From positions 124,001-188,000 of the forward strand of contig CALSFV010000021.1 in the NCBI GenBank assembly GCA_943737045.1: DNA of 64,000 nt, written 5' to 3'. The position numbers and the translations under genes are program-made. Of this stretch, positions 1 to 12,131 are shown piece after piece; the first letter of the stretch is position 1; every line of letters starts with the position of its first letter. The notes beneath the pieces are model-generated. The model worked only from the letters and a program-made list of their open reading frames with translations, was not told the origin of the DNA and did not search any database. The DNA comes from Parapristionchus giblindavisi (taxonomy: Eukaryota > Nematoda > Chromadorea > Rhabditida > Diplogasteridae).

Positions 1-57
1 ACAATAAAATACGGATTCTAAAGAGAAACTACAATAGGACCCCATAACACCTACTTA

Positions 58-489
58 CAAGGGGATGGTCGCAACTGGTCCTGGCCATATGAGATGGCAA
101 TAACATGACTAGGATCAGTTTTCGATGCTGATTACAAATCCGTTTTCAGAAAGTGCCTAATCGACCTGATTTTCGAGAAAATCGGTAGTGAAATTTGGCT
201 TGTTATTTCGAAAAGTCGTGTAGTTTCCTTCACAAACTATCTGGATTGCATCAGAAAGATCCGGCAATGTAAGGTAAAGTATTGCAAGAGTTAATAGATG
301 AGTTCACCAGCCCACCCGGACGATTTGCGCAGGAAAGCACACGAATTTTCGAATTAAAATATCGATTTCCTCGAAAATCAGGTCGATTAGGCACTTTCTA
401 AAAACGGATTCGTAATCAGCATCGAAAACTGATCCTAGTCATGTTATTGCCATCTCATATGGCCGGGACCAGTTGCGACCATCCCCTTG
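58..489. mobile_element. 432-bp foldback element, CAAGGG family, TTA target duplication
   Basis: The ends are inverted repeats starting CAAGGGGATGGTCGCAACTG, and the arms pair over about 130 bp. It is flanked by TTA on both sides (55-57 and 490-492). The same element, of identical 432-bp length, recurs at 48590-49021. There is no coding capacity. It belongs with the larger CAAGGG-ended foldbacks at 2471, 33086 and 37807. A three-base TTA duplication is compatible with PIF/Harbinger-type mobilisation, which is inference. Confidence 0.75.
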
Positions 490-609
490 TTAGCGCAAAG
501 ATCAATAAATCAATAATTCTGAAATCAATAATGAAATGACCGAAAAAGGATCAAAGATGATCATTCAAAAGGAGTTTTCTCTTCTTCTTTTTCATTTCCA
601 CGATTTTAA

Positions 610-706
610 AGGCGCGCTCCGAGCTAATTTGAAACTCTCTCGATTTCTACGAGAGAGCATTGCCAGAGCGCAGAGTTTCAAATTAGCTCGGGGGCGCCGT
701 TAAAAG
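610..706. repeat. Copy of the abundant GCTAATTTGAAACTCTC MITE
   Basis: An imperfect palindrome with the family hallmarks: an AGCTAATTTGAAACTCTC arm, a central CGAGAGAG block and the reverse arm GAGTTTCAAATTAGCTCG. See the reference copy at 21724 for structure and the list of copies. Confidence 0.7.
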
Positions 707-721
707 TGGTTTCAAACTTAC

Positions 722-1044
722 ATTGTGCTTCTCCCTACATTGATAGACTCCGACCCATATGATTTGCGTCAGCAAGATTGAGATGAAGACCGGCAAGAGA
801 TATGGTATGACCTGGAGCAAGGATCAAAGATCAAAGATCAAATTTCACAATCGATCCTTTTGTTTGAAAAGGTCAAAGATCAAATATCAACTGGCAACTG
901 TCATTTGGAAGAAGATACAAGATCAAAGATCAAAGATCAAAGATCACACGAACCTTGGAAACATTGTGTTTCCATTTGCGCAGACGGTCGAACGGGATGG
1001 ACTCACACCAGCCAACTGGCATGGCTGCTCAAGAGTGGGAGACT
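722..1044 (-). CDS. Polytopic membrane protein paralogue, copy 1 (5' exons only)
   Basis: Two exons of the four-copy family are visible. Exon 1 is 954-1044, with ATG at 1022 and 23 codons beginning MPVGWCESIPFDRLRKWKHN. A TTTCAG lies about 20 nt upstream of the ATG, which fits a spliced-leader acceptor. Exon 2 is 722-811 (30 codons, ending QCREKHN before GTAAG) and encodes the first membrane helix. Both exons match the other copies codon for codon in length. No later exon was found between 1 and 721, which is filled by a foldback element and a MITE. The rest of the gene therefore lies left of the window, or this is a 5' fragment. Function unknown. Confidence 0.6.
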
Positions 1045-1599
1045 CTGAAATTATCATGGTAGAGATCAAAGATCAAAGATCAAAGATCGAAAGATCAAAC
1101 GACAACGCATTGACATTTGGATGAGAAGAGCAATGGAAATTGTGCGATATAAAGGCCCACGATCTTACTTGAAACACTCCTCTCTGGCCACTCTCTCGTT
1201 TTCTTGGTCTTCACGAGAGTATTGCCACTGCCGAGAGTAAAATTAGCTCTGGTGTGTATTTAAATCTGAGGTATCCTATTCGAGGGAGAGTCAAGATCGA
1301 GCTTTGGTGCATCAAAATCAACAGCTGTTTATAGTTAGAAGAACACATTTGAAATATTTAGTAAACAAGTAAGCCAGCTTTCCCAATAGCTTGAGTGAAA
1401 AATAACGGGAAAATAAGGTGATATTCATTGTCAGATGGGAAAAGTAGAAGAAAGCAGAAGAAACAAGAAATGTAACACCGCATTACCTACATTATGCTTA
1501 TCACAGCTGTAATAATCACTAATCTTATACTCCCAATAAAAGAAGACGGGACTGAGTGAAGAGTGAATGATTAGAAGAAGGAAAATAGACTATACGATG

Positions 1600-1632
1600 G
1601 TAAGTGCAGATGGGTCTGATGAGGGCAAAGAG

Positions 1633-1689
<57 letters not shown>

Positions 1690-1760
1690 TGACAGAGAAA
1701 GAGGCACATATATAGAATGACCCGTGCACGGGGCCGTATAGCGGAGCGAGAGAGGCCGCA
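1600..1760. repeat. GA-microsatellite repeat unit 1
   Basis: A pure AG tract (about 1634-1690) is followed by a GC-rich shoulder containing GGGGCCG. The same arrangement recurs at 10190-10460, 19040-19400 and 26140-26770, with GGGTCGCGGCCC before and GGGGCCGCAT after the tract in the longer copies. This is a dispersed repeat in which the GA tract expands. The Leu/Ser-rich reading frames through it are low-complexity artefacts. Confidence 0.55.
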
Positions 1761-2470
1761 GTAGAGAGCGAAATACGATTAGATAATGCAGTAATGTCAA
1801 GGTTCACTGAAATGAAGAACAAATGCAGGTAAATCTTAACCGGAGATCCTCTGTTGCCAAGCAAATTTTGATGAGTCGTTTCAACTCAGGGTGCGCCACG
1901 GTTGATTTTTTTGCAACTACATACAGTACAGCCGTATCTCTTAGTGAAAATGGACCCTCGGCTTTTACGCTTTGAATAAAGACTATCAGCCGTTCGAATT
2001 ATTTGCATTGTTTTACTCCAGATTTGACCGAGTTTATCAAGGAAGGTTGGAATTTTATGAATTACGTAGCCTGAGAAAAATTTTGAAAATTTTAATTTTT
2101 ATCAATTTTTGGCAAATGCCGCGCGAAAATTTTGAATCACGCTCGGCAATTTCTATCGCAAAGTGAAATCTTTCCGGCTTAAAGCAATCCAAACTTTCCA
2201 TGAAAATCCATCACTTCCTCATAGGGATGAGCTTCAAAGACCGAGTTACTATCCAGATCGTACTCGATAAACATTTCAATAATCAGCCCCAATCCTTCTA
2301 TCACGAAGGAAATTATAAACTGCATAAAGGTAGATGGCCCATTATGCTTTGTTAAAATTTTGTGATGAATTTTTCGAAAACAGAAAAAAACGAGCGTTAT
2401 TTATGCCGTCACCTCATGTTACTGCAGCATCATTTTGAAAAAAAAATTATCTTTCCAACATTTTCTTTTA

Positions 2471-3476
2471 CAAGGGAAGTGTAAGAAATATCTTTTAGAC
2501 CTATGGATGGGAGTATTTTTCCTCGATAGCTATAGGCAATATAAGGCCGGAACCAAAAAATCAGAACCTGGCATGCACTTTCCTATTTTATATAAATAAT
2601 TTTATTTTGTACATTCGAACGCGCTGTTTAGGCGATGAAATAAGACTCCCCCTGATAGAGCTCTTGAAAAATGAATAAGAACATGGCAGCGTGGTGTAGT
2701 GGTAATGTGTTCTCCTCTTGATCACTATATGGGTGGTTCGAATACACCTATGGAGATTTTTCTTTTGCTGATTTTTAAACGTTTCGGACTTGTAACTTTG
2801 ATCAGAAAAAAAATTATAATCTTTTTCACAGTTTTTTATGTAGCTGTTGAACTTGTATTTTATCATTTAGGCATCTAAAAAATAAAGCAACATTTTGTTT
2901 ACTAGCATAGTGATCGTTTAATTTTGGGAGAGTATTTTTACCAAGCGGCTACGGAAGAATAACATTTTGATAACTTGTGCAATGTTTGACCAATTTTTCT
3001 AAACTACTCTTCCTTTACACGGGGACAATTAATTAGTTAGATTATTTTTGAAACGCTCCAAATGTGATTGAATAGCCGATTAGAATAAATGATAAAATTC
3101 AAGTTCAACAGCTACATAAAAAAAACTGTGAAAAAGATTTTAATTTTTTTTTCTGGTCAAAATTACAAGTCCGAAACGTTTAAAAATCAGCAAAAGAAAA
3201 TTCTCCATAGGTGTATTAGAACCACCCATATAGTGATCAAGAGGAGAACACATTACCACTACACCATGCCGCCATGTTCTTAGTGATCTTTCAAGTGCTC
3301 TATCAGGGGGAGTCTTATTTCATCGCCTAAACATGTACAAAATAAAATTATTTATATAAAATCGGAAAGTGCATGCCAGGTTCTGATTTTTTGGTTCCGA
3401 CCTTATATTGCCTATAGCTATCGAGAAAAAATACTCCCATCCATAGGTCTAAAAGATATTTCTTACACTTCCCTTG
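2471..3476. mobile_element. 1.0-kb foldback element carrying tRNA-like sequence in both arms
   Basis: The ends begin CAAGGGAAGTGTAAGAAATA and match inverted over several hundred bases. TTA flanks both ends (2468-2470 and 3477-3479). Each arm contains a tRNA-like block: 2689-2752 on plus and its mirror at about 3206-3271 on minus. There is no transposase, so it would be non-autonomous. It sits between paralogue copies 1 and 2. Confidence 0.8.
2689..2752 (+). other. tRNA-like sequence (A and B box) in a foldback arm
   Basis: Has an A-box-like GTGTAGTGGTAATGTG and, 30-odd bases later, a B-box-like GGTTCGAATAC. The pattern matches the D-arm and T-arm of a tRNA, but I cannot fold a full cloverleaf with a clean acceptor stem. 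It is therefore a degenerate tRNA-derived sequence, possibly keeping an internal Pol III promoter. The mirror copy is at about 3206-3271. Confidence 0.55.
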
Positions 3477-3561
3477 TTAGCACAATCGAAATTGATTTAT
3501 CCGTTTTTACATCGATGTGAAACATATCAGATCTTGGTACTTGGTATTGAGACTTCCTTCA

Positions 3562-3711
3562 GGCACTAGGTCGAATGAGAACCGATGAATAATAACCGAC
3601 TGGATGATAACCATTTGCATACTTTGTCTATTCAATAGTGGTTGTCTCTAATATGCAAATGGTTATCGTCCAGTCGGGTATTATTCATCGGTTCTCATGC
3701 GACCTAGTGCC
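3562..3711. repeat. 150-bp foldback, long near-perfect stem
   Basis: The left arm GGCACTAGGTCGAATGAGAA is mirrored at the right end, and the arms pair for nearly 60 bp around a loop of about 35 bases. A diverged relative lies at about 7070-7215 inside copy 2. No coding capacity. Confidence 0.7.
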
Positions 3712-4012
3712 TTCCTTCACATTCCCATTGTCAGGCCCTGTCAAAAAAAACGGTCCAATCTATTCATCCTGCATGTGTGTGTGTGTATTAATCAGTGTAT
3801 TAATTAACTCAAGCAAATAATCAAAACATACTATACATTTGCGTAACGATTGCACTACACGTCCACGCACATAAAGAAAAATCTATACATCATACATCAT
3901 TTATACAAATACAACATCAAAACATTTGGCAAATGAGCAAGGCAATACAATGAAATCAATCAATACATGAGGTAGATCATTTGAATCGATCGATAATGGA
4001 TTGGAATATCGA

Positions 4013-7000
4013 TTAGGCAGTCGCTTTCAAAAGGTAGAACACCGCATACTGCACGATGAGAGTGCCATAGTGTCCGCAGTAGCCGAAGATAACACTGTAA
4101 TTATTGATTTTTCGAGATCGTAGTAAATCTATATGCACTGACGGCAAACTCTCTCATATCTGAGCCATAGGTTATCAAAGATGCGAAATGTTATCTCAAA
4201 TGTAAGAGACCTTATTGTTAGATAGCTTACTCCATCTCGAGTGAAACAGTACTACTATTCAACTGTTTGAGAGAGTATGGGGTAAGCCAACCGATTTCTA
4301 TGCTAGTCATGTTACATAACCACGATAACCTCTCTCCAAGAGAATTTGAGTGGGCGTAGTCTCTTAAAGGGAGCGTAACCTCACTCACTTGCCTCTTCAT
4401 TGCGCACTCTATTTCTCTGTTCTCTAACGACTAGATAGCGTTGCGCGTCGAAGAGACCATTGACTGAGGTTATAATAATAATAATAAATATTTATCGCAT
4501 CTTTCAATTTGATGACAAAGTTAAAATAAAATAATTGATGGTACAAGTGATAAAATAAGAAGAAGCGAAAAGAAATGTAACAGCTAGGTCACAGTATTAA
4601 ATTACGAACATTAGAACTAAAGTACACAGGGTTTTGCAAAGTTACAATAGAATTATCGGGTTACGCTCCCTTTATTCGTCACTCATAAGTATTGTATGCT
4701 ACGATCAAGTAATCGCAGCCTTTTTTCTTACCTGCTGACTTTACCATATTTTTAAACATTTAATTATGAATCTTAAAATACCCTCCGAGGTCGGATAAAT
4801 TTATTATTATTATTATTACCTGTACGGAAAGCTGCATTCTATTTCATGACGGGACCTGATGTTCACGGAACACACGACACCAATGATCACACCGAGAGCG
4901 GAGAGGATGCAGGGTATGATGCCTGATGTTATCGATTGATTGGTAGCTATTATCGATTGATTGGGAGATATTATCGATTGATTGGGGGTGAGCGTCGACT
5001 CTTTTAGAGCTTGTAGATTTTGCACATTGGACGGATTACGAGAAAGATTAAGAGATCGGATAAAACTCTCCACGTTTTGGTCATTCTTTCACTTATTTTT
5101 TTTATTTTCGTGATCTGGAGTGAATGAGTGAAACAGAGATTTGATACTCTCCGGTATTTCGAAACCTAAAGTCTACTACAAGTCTGCGCTTGAAGTATAC
5201 TTAAAGTGAATGAACATTTGACGTAAAATGACATGCTGAGCTCATTTGAAACTCTCCGTTTCTTTCACGCTTTCTTTGCATACGAGAGAGCATTACTAAA
5301 GCGGAGAGTAAAATTAGCCTAGAGTGCGCCTTTAAGAAAGCTGTGTCAAGGATAAAGCGGTATCGTACCTGAAGCCATAGCCTGTCCAACGAGAATTGCG
5401 TAGGCAACGAACTCGCTGTAGGAGATCTCTCCGGCCTCTACGTAGTACTTGCTCGATCGGGGATCGGCTCGACCCTGTTTATACGCAAAAATCTCGTCTA
5501 ATTTAGGAAAATTTGTAACATTCAAGAAAGAAATATTCTCCACCTTCTCCATTTGACCCAATGCATAGCCGTCTGGTTTCTGTGGCGCTTTGATTTCATA
5601 GATCAGCAAGCGTCGAATCTGAAAATCGCGCCTACAGTAATCAGGTTTTCGTTGCGGGAGTTGCTCATTTTCAAACTCACCTGAGCGTCCATTTCCTTCG
5701 TTTCTATTGGATCAGGCTTCTGGAGGTCATGACCAGGACCCTTTCCTACCCTCTCGCGGATGTTGCCACCGATGAAGACTGCAAAGAAAGATCAAAGATT
5801 AAAGATCAAAGATTAAAGATCACTTACAAAAGATATAGATCGCCGTGGCGATTGTCCAGAATGTGCCAACGGGGAGAAAAGTCAGGTAGTAAACCGAGAT
5901 GAAAACGCAGGCGGTGACCTGCATTGGTCAATAGTTTATCTACGATAAATGACTCAATCAATCAATCAATCAATATGTATCAGGTTCACACTGTGGTTTG
6001 CTGGGATATGGTTGTTAGCCATTGCGCGTAGGGCATATCCTATTCCGATTCTCTTCCTCACAAGGGAATCGCAAAACTCGGGGACGATCAGGGTAAAATT
6101 CGTTGACACAGTTCGACTAGGACCTCCCCCCAGGGGGCCGCAGAATTTGTTTTTTGATATGTCCCCATATTTATATAGAACCCTTGGACACTCTTTGACG
6201 CTTTAACTATTTGAGTGTTTGACACTATTACCTTGGTCTCGCGCCCAAATTTCATTTTCATAATCGATTTTCGGTACCAAGGAAGCAAATATGGGGACAT
6301 TTCAAAACAGTTCTGGGACCTCCTGGGCGGTCCTTTTCGACCTGTGTCAACGAATTTAGCATTGATCGTCCCCGACTTATGCGGTTCCCCTTACCAGATC
6401 ATTACGCCAGCGAGTAGGGGGGCTTTCCAAAAGGGGCCTTCGGGAAGCATATTGATAGGGTATCCAATTGGTGACAATTTTTGTAAATGACTGATTGGTT
6501 ACTGTAGCTCGACCAATGATTGACTTTAGGAGCGGTATAAATTTCATAATTGACCAAAATTATCGATTTTTGATCTACCGAAAGTTGGAAAAAGGTAAAT
6601 GAAAAAAAATTAGTGGATATAATTAATCGATAAATGTCAACTTACTCCGTAATACTGGGAAGTGTTTGCGGGGAAGACATCGGTGCGTAAAGCCTGGAAT
6701 TAATTCTTTCAAAAAATCAATATTTTGAAGAAAATGGATAATCGTAGGGGAAAATCAACGCTCACCAGAATCGCACCGAAAACATACACAGCAGCACAGA
6801 AATACGCGATCCATAACTTCAAGGACAGATCGATATCGATATGCAGTTTAGTCGCATCCCTGAACGAGTGAAAGTTTACGGTAGTTCACAAGATTACGGT
6901 ATCTCACAAGATTACGGTAGCTCATAAGATTACGGTAGCTCACAATACTATTTATTTATTTATCATACATCATAAAGATGCTTCAGCAAGTAAAAAGAGC

Positions 7001-7754
7001 GAATTAAAATTAAGAAACAGTCCTGTACTTATGATACAAGCTAGCGAGTTGCAGCTGTTTTTTTAATCGACACGAGGTTAGAACCGACTGGATAAGAGAT
7101 ACTCACAGAAAAATAAGTGTTATCCACGGAGCATAAGACTTATTTTTCTATCTTTGCATGCTTTGTCTGTTCACTAGCGCCTGTCTCTCAAAGAGTTCTC
7201 ATAGTGCCGTTTAATCAACTTACAATACGACAATGGCCGTGCAGGAGAACGTGTAAGTGAGTACAAAACACGTATAGACGACCTGAAATTGATCTTTGAT
7301 CTTTGCGAACAGGAAATATGTTTGAATATTTTTCAACTAATAGGCAGTAGAATTTCCAAACATACAGTAGCAGACAAGAAGATGCCATATTCACGTTTTT
7401 CGATGATAATTTTTGCTCCACATATTGCACATACTGTATTGCAGAATTGTTTACAAACATGTTTTTGCGTGCGTTGATTCTGAGACAATTTGATCTTTGA
7501 TCTTTCACTCACCTCCTTCACTTTCTTGAACTTGGTTGCGAACCATTCGACTGCGAGACAAACAACGATTATTACAACAATGATTGCGACAAGCGGCTGC
7601 AATTATTTTTTTTTCATTTTATTTTTATTTATCTACGCCCGAGACGTAATATTGCTATAATATTGATACTCCAGAAATAAATATTTTTGTTCAAAAGACT
7701 ATCTAACAGATATACCCAATCCCATCCCCGATGCGTTCATTTGAAGGAATCAAA

Positions 7755-7809
<55 letters not shown>

Positions 7810-8754
7810 GGGCAGCCTTTGAGCGTAATCGCATCTTCGGCGTCCTGAAATGGATTTATTGAGTTATTGATTCATTTGTTAATGATTGTGACCGTGGAAA
7901 GTGTTGTAAAAGTAGGAGACCCTTGAGTTTGCATGTCGTCACTTGATAGAGATCGATCTCCCGAAATGCATCCGAATACTTTTAAGAACTACAAGCAATC
8001 GATAATTAGAGATCAATAATAATTAATCGATAATTAGAGATCAATATTAATTAATCGATAATTAAAGATCAATATTAATTAATTGATATTTAGAAATCAA
8101 TAATAATTAATCGATAATTTGAGATCAATAATAATCAATCGTTAATTAGAGATCAAAGATGCGATGTCATATCTCCACTGATCCCTAATGGAGATCCTCC
8201 CTGCCCTGAGTCACCTTTCACTTATTTATTTATTTTCTTCTCAACAACTAAGCCATTATCATCACCTTTGTATTCTTGATCATATTCATTTGTCATGTGT
8301 CGTTGCATGCGTGTGCATGTAGATATATAAGTATAAGTAAATATAAATATAAGTATAAATAATATAAAAATATAAAATATATAATATAAATATATAAATA
8401 TATACATTGTGCTTGTCCTTGCATTGATAGAGGCCGACCCATATGATTTGCGTCAGTATCATTGAGATCAAAATCGGCCAGAGCAATGGAGAGGCCTGGA
8501 GCAAAGATCAAAGATCAGATTTGAAAATCGATATTTTTTTCAAAGATGAAAGATAAGCTACGATTCAGAAGTTTCAATTGCAAAGATCAATGAGGCTGTT
8601 CGAACAATGTTCGATGGGAAGAACACAGTTAACTTTTGGGGAGAGATCAAAGATCAGTCAAACCTCGGACACATTGCGTTTCCATTTGCGCAGACGGTCG
8701 AACGGGATTGACTCACACCAGCCAACCGGCATGGCTGCTCAAGAGTGGGAGACT
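4013..8754 (-). CDS. Polytopic membrane protein paralogue, copy 2 (unassigned family)
   Basis: The exons I can define (minus strand) are 8664-8754 (ATG 8732), 8406-8495, 7809-7844, 7513-7596, 7224-7282, 6766-6859, 6646-6693, 5828-5918, 5681-5778, 5544-5618, 5369-5474, 4820-4922 and 4013-4094 (stop). These join in phase to 345 codons. A further exon starting at 7988 (acceptor TTGTAG) exists in copies 3 and 4, but here I see no good donor for it. The exon 7809-7844 is shorter than its relatives (36 versus 54 nt) because its donor now lies in an expanded ATT microsatellite. Hydrophobic segments include LLWPILISMILTQIIWV, LVAIIVVIIVVCLAVEW, YLTFLPVGTFWTIATAIYIF and IIPCILSALGVIIGVVCSV, with a basic N-terminus. 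A chemoreceptor-like role is only a guess. Probably a gene, possibly a decaying one. Confidence 0.65.
5232..5335. repeat. GCTAATTT-type MITE in intron 12 of copy 2
   Basis: Has GAGCTCATTTGAAACTCTCC at one end and the diagnostic GCGGAGAGTAAAATTAGCC at the other. It is preceded at about 5143-5220 by a partial CTCTGGTATTT-family element (CTCCGGTATTTCGAAACC). Confidence 0.65.
6061..6397. mobile_element. Degenerate CAAGGG-family foldback inside copy 2
   Basis: The left side CAAGGGAATCGCAAAACTCG is mirrored at the right by CGACTTATGCGGTTCCCCTT. The inner GGGGACGATC and AATTCGTTGACACAG segments also pair. It lies in the intron between exons 5828-5918 and 6646-6693. Its ends are too diverged to read the target duplication. 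Confidence 0.6.
7755..7807. repeat. ATT trinucleotide microsatellite overlapping a splice donor
   Basis: About 17 uninterrupted ATT units. On the minus strand the tract begins GTAATAATAAT exactly where the donor of a copy 2 exon should be. In copies 3 and 4 the exon extends 18 nt further to a GTAATTG donor. The expansion seems to have replaced the original donor. Confidence 0.7.
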
Positions 8755-8991
8755 CTGAAATGATAATGGTACAGATCAAAGCTCAAACGGCAATGTAGTG
8801 TCATTTTATTTTGACGAACCGAGGATGGGAAGATGGTTGCTGATAGCGATGGACTGTTTTCGGAAATCAAAAATCAATCGTTCAAAGGTACTGACACCTT
8901 TGTCAACTGTCTCTTCGACGCTCTACGCTCTCTCGTTGTTATATAACAGAGAAATAGTGTGCGCAATGAAGAGGCCATTTAGATATGTACT

Positions 8992-9105
8992 CCACGAGCT
9001 AATTTGAAACACTCCGCTCTGGCCACACTATCTCGCGTTCTTTGTCTGCGAGAGAGTATTACCAAAGGGGAGAGCATAATTAGCTTGAAGTGTGCACCGA
9101 TGTAG
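8992..9105. repeat. GCTAATTT-type MITE upstream of copy 2
   Basis: Contains GAGCTAATTTGAAACACTCC, a CTGCGAGAGAGT centre and the reverse end with AATTAGCTTG. It lies just upstream of the copy 2 first exon, and similar copies sit near the other paralogues. Confidence 0.65.
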
Positions 9106-9327
9106 CTTTCCAATTCGAAAGAAAAAGCAAAATAGTCAGGCATCGAGCATTTCATAGCGTTTAGTTTATTTTTTTTAGTTTACAACAACTTTATCAGCAT
9201 TGTGATGTAATTTCAGCTTTGTCGCCATTTGGGTTTTCCAGAGATTCCGATCGTGTCTTGCTATTTTCGTGAATTGAGGACCAGCGACCACCTTTACGAA
9301 GTCATCTCTCCATACCTTTGCCGCACG

Positions 9328-9519
9328 GCGATCTGATTGAGCAATTAGGAAACGTCGCCAATCTTGTAACTCATGAGCGACAACTCTTCTGAAGATGGTG
9401 CTTTGGCCATAGCCAGATATTCAATAGATCTACGGAATTGTAGCAAAATATTTTGAAATTTAACAGATTTACCGAAATATGCGAAAAGTAAATTTCGCTA
9501 ATAAGCCGATCAGATCGCC
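9328..9519. mobile_element. ~190-bp palindromic element with GCGATCTGAT ends
   Basis: The ends GGCGATCTGATTGAGC and GCCGATCAGATCGCC are inverted, with an AT-rich centre. Further copies are at 20628-20819 and 49736-49926, and a fragment at about 19700-19745. All are too short to code. The copy at 20628 interrupts a MITE, which shows that it moves. Confidence 0.7.
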
Positions 9520-9583
9520 GTATGCCGGCTTTCCACGTGAAGTCCATTCATATAGTCGTGCCCAAAAATCATTTATTGATCGC

Positions 9584-9587
<4 letters not shown>

Positions 9588-9614
<27 letters not shown>
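9588..9614. repeat. TA dinucleotide microsatellite
   Basis: An uninterrupted alternating AT tract. Within the intergenic interval 8755-12688 I see only repeats and no exon. Confidence 0.8.
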
Positions 9615-9617
<3 letters not shown>

Positions 9618-10189
9618 TGTTTGGTACGAGAGTAGCCAGTCACAGCCACAATGCCTCTTCTATGTTTAGTGGTGAGAGCGCCCAAGCGAGATAGTACATA
9701 TATCAAAGAGAGTTCGAGGGAGATGGAAGGGAGGGGGGGGGGGTTGATCGAAAGAATCTTGCTGTGTTTAGCAGCTAGTAGCAAGGGAATTACACAAGTA
9801 CATTTTATAATATATTTAGCATTATAGAGTCAATTACTGTTTAGTTGAGCAAGTGGGTAATGCGGCACTGTTTCCGAGAGCAGTCCAAAAATATAGTATA
9901 AAAATCGAGAATATAAGGTGTTTATTTGATTGTGTTGCCCCTGTTTTGGACTACCCTGATATTCTGGTCCCGTGTCGTGAAGTAAGGTCGGTCAATGCTT
10001 AGCAAATAAGTAAGGCAGCTTACCTAATCGATTGAGAGAGAAAGTTGTGAGAAAACGAGGAAATGAGGTGATAGCGATCGAATTAACACTTTCCTAATGA
10101 GTCCGGGGAGTCAACCTATAACTGCTACATTGTGAATTGTTGTTCATTTAATTGCTGTTAAATTATTAATAGTGAAATTAGTAATTATT

Positions 10190-10470
10190 ATAAAAGAAGA
10201 AGAGAAGAAAGGCGAGACTTAGAAGAAGAAGGAGCAATGGAGAATACACTCAGAACCGGGTAGACACAAGAGTGAGGGTCGCGGCCCATACACGAGAGAG
10301 AAGGGAGGCAGAAGAGATGGAGACAGAGAGGGGAGGAGAGAGAGAGGGAGAGAGAGAGGGGAGAGAGAGAGGGAGAGAGAGAGAGGAGAGAGAGAGAGAT
10401 AGAGAGAGAAAGATTGCGCACATCTCGTCCTAATCCCGTGGGCGGGGCCGCATAAGGTGAACCATCTGGA
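10190..10470. repeat. GA-microsatellite repeat unit 2
   Basis: The order is GAAGAAGAAGGAGCAATGGA, then GGGTCGCGGCCC, then a long interrupted GAGAGG tract, then ATTGCGCACATCTCGTCC and GGGGCCGCAT. This order is shared with the copies at 19040 and 26140. Flanking shared blocks (about 10003-10080, similar to 1360-1430 and 25935-26010) suggest a larger composite repeat. Confidence 0.55.
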
Positions 10471-11282
10471 ATAATTGATTAAATCTAATTATTTTGGAAC
10501 CATTTCGATAAAGTATTATAGGTCCGAAGAAGAGATTTTTTAAATGGGTCTGAAGAAGAAAACCGGACTCTCTTTTCGATTCCCGGTCGTGACACCGCCT
10601 CCGATCCACCAAGGCGCTCGAAATTGGAATTGGTAGCGACTTGATCAAGCGGTCCAGTTGGTCCGAAGAAGAGCTTAGACCTGCCGGGCTGAATTGTCCT
10701 GGAGTTCTCACTGGCCTAGCAGTGATCACCAGCAGGAATTCGTGCGCCTAGACTAACGGGACAAACCTTTATCCTCCACACCTGCACAGAGAGAAATATA
10801 GAGCAATCGTTCCGATGATATTACTATTGGCATCGCAATTTATTTACCCGATTTGACATCGGTATAATAGATCTTGGTACTTGAGAGTATATTATTGAGA
10901 GGGTAAAAAAAGGTAAAAAGGTAAAGGTACAACCTGTTATTCAAGAAACACGAAGTCCTGCGGGTGATCACTGCTAGGCCAGCGATCTAGCAGTGATCCC
11001 TGATCATCGTGATCAGTGAGCATATTATTGAGGGGGGGGGCAATCGATTTTCCTTCGATCGATTGACCAGATCATAAATCCGTTGGGAGGTGGTGTGTGG
11101 CAACCAAAGTTGTAAAATTGTTATCGGTAGTAGTGTACGGTATTGTGATTTCCCCTCATTTCATGCAAATATATTTATTTCAATCGTAGTTCACCTTCTG
11201 TACCATCTTTGCGATGTATGATATTAGGAAATGTCAAGAAATTGTCACTCCAAACTGTCATCTGTCATCTGACCAATAGTGT

Positions 11283-11722
11283 TGTTTAGTCGAATGTATC
11301 CTGCGAATATTTTCGGTCGAATAAAATTTAGCTTTTTAGTCGACCGGTCGTTTTAGTCTGGACTAAAAATGACATTTTATTCGAGACTAAATTTGCATTT
11401 AATCGAGAATGAAAATGTTCAAAAGGCGATAAAATTAACAATTAGGGTAATAATTAGATAATTAGGGAAAACCCTTCCATTTCACGAAGAGAAGAAGCGG
11501 ACTACTCAGCACAAACAAAAAAACTAAAGAAAAATGAATGTCTATTCTCGAATATATTCGAAAATATTATTCGAGACTAAACGTAAATTTAGTCGCGAAT
11601 ATTAGTCTATTTGCCCATTTAGTCGAGACTAAAATGAAAAAAAATATTTTCGAATGATTTTTAGTCTGGAATAAAAAAGCAAATTTAGTCGAGACTAAAG
11701 TTTATAAACATCTAACAACACT
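11283..11722. mobile_element. Foldback element built from TTTAGTCGAGACTAAA palindromes
   Basis: The ends TAGTGTTGTTTAG and CTAACAACACTA are inverted. The interior contains many palindromic TAGTC-GACTA blocks. The sequence flanking it (CTGTCATCTG before, then GTATGCAATGTATAAATGAA after) occurs without the insert at about 30125-30215. That approximates the empty site and supports recent insertion. Confidence 0.65.
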
Positions 11723-11799
11723 ACTGTCCACTCTTTTCATTCTGTATGCAATGTATAAATGAACTCAAGCTAACAATCAAAGTATTATATTATACATTT

Positions 11800-11916
11800 C
11801 CGTAATGCATCGTTGCATTTGCCTTACGTGCCCACGCCGTAACCTCCGCCGTAACGACGGAGACGCGGCGGAGGGCGGTACAGCGTAGGCACGTAAGGCA
11901 AATATAACGATGCGTA
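11800..11916. repeat. GC-rich foldback with TTTGCCTTACGTGCC arms
   Basis: The arms TTTGCCTTACGTGCC and GGCACGTAAGGCAAAT pair around a core of GCCGTAACCTCCGCC and its complement. A relative is at 60488-60597. It contrasts sharply with the AT-rich surroundings. Confidence 0.65.
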
Positions 11917-12131
11917 AAGAGCGCACTGCACGTGTACGTTCACGTCCATTTTTCAAGGGACGAACTCCGAACGAAATTTCAACAAAAAAAAAAGGAAAAT
12001 GCTCTAAGGCGTGGTCGATATCGTTTTTTACGCTTAAAGATGGAGGCCCTCGAATGTCTATGCAAATGTATAACATATCGGCTATACAAGGGATAAATGA
12101 TATGCAAGAAATTAGCACTTCCATGCATGTA

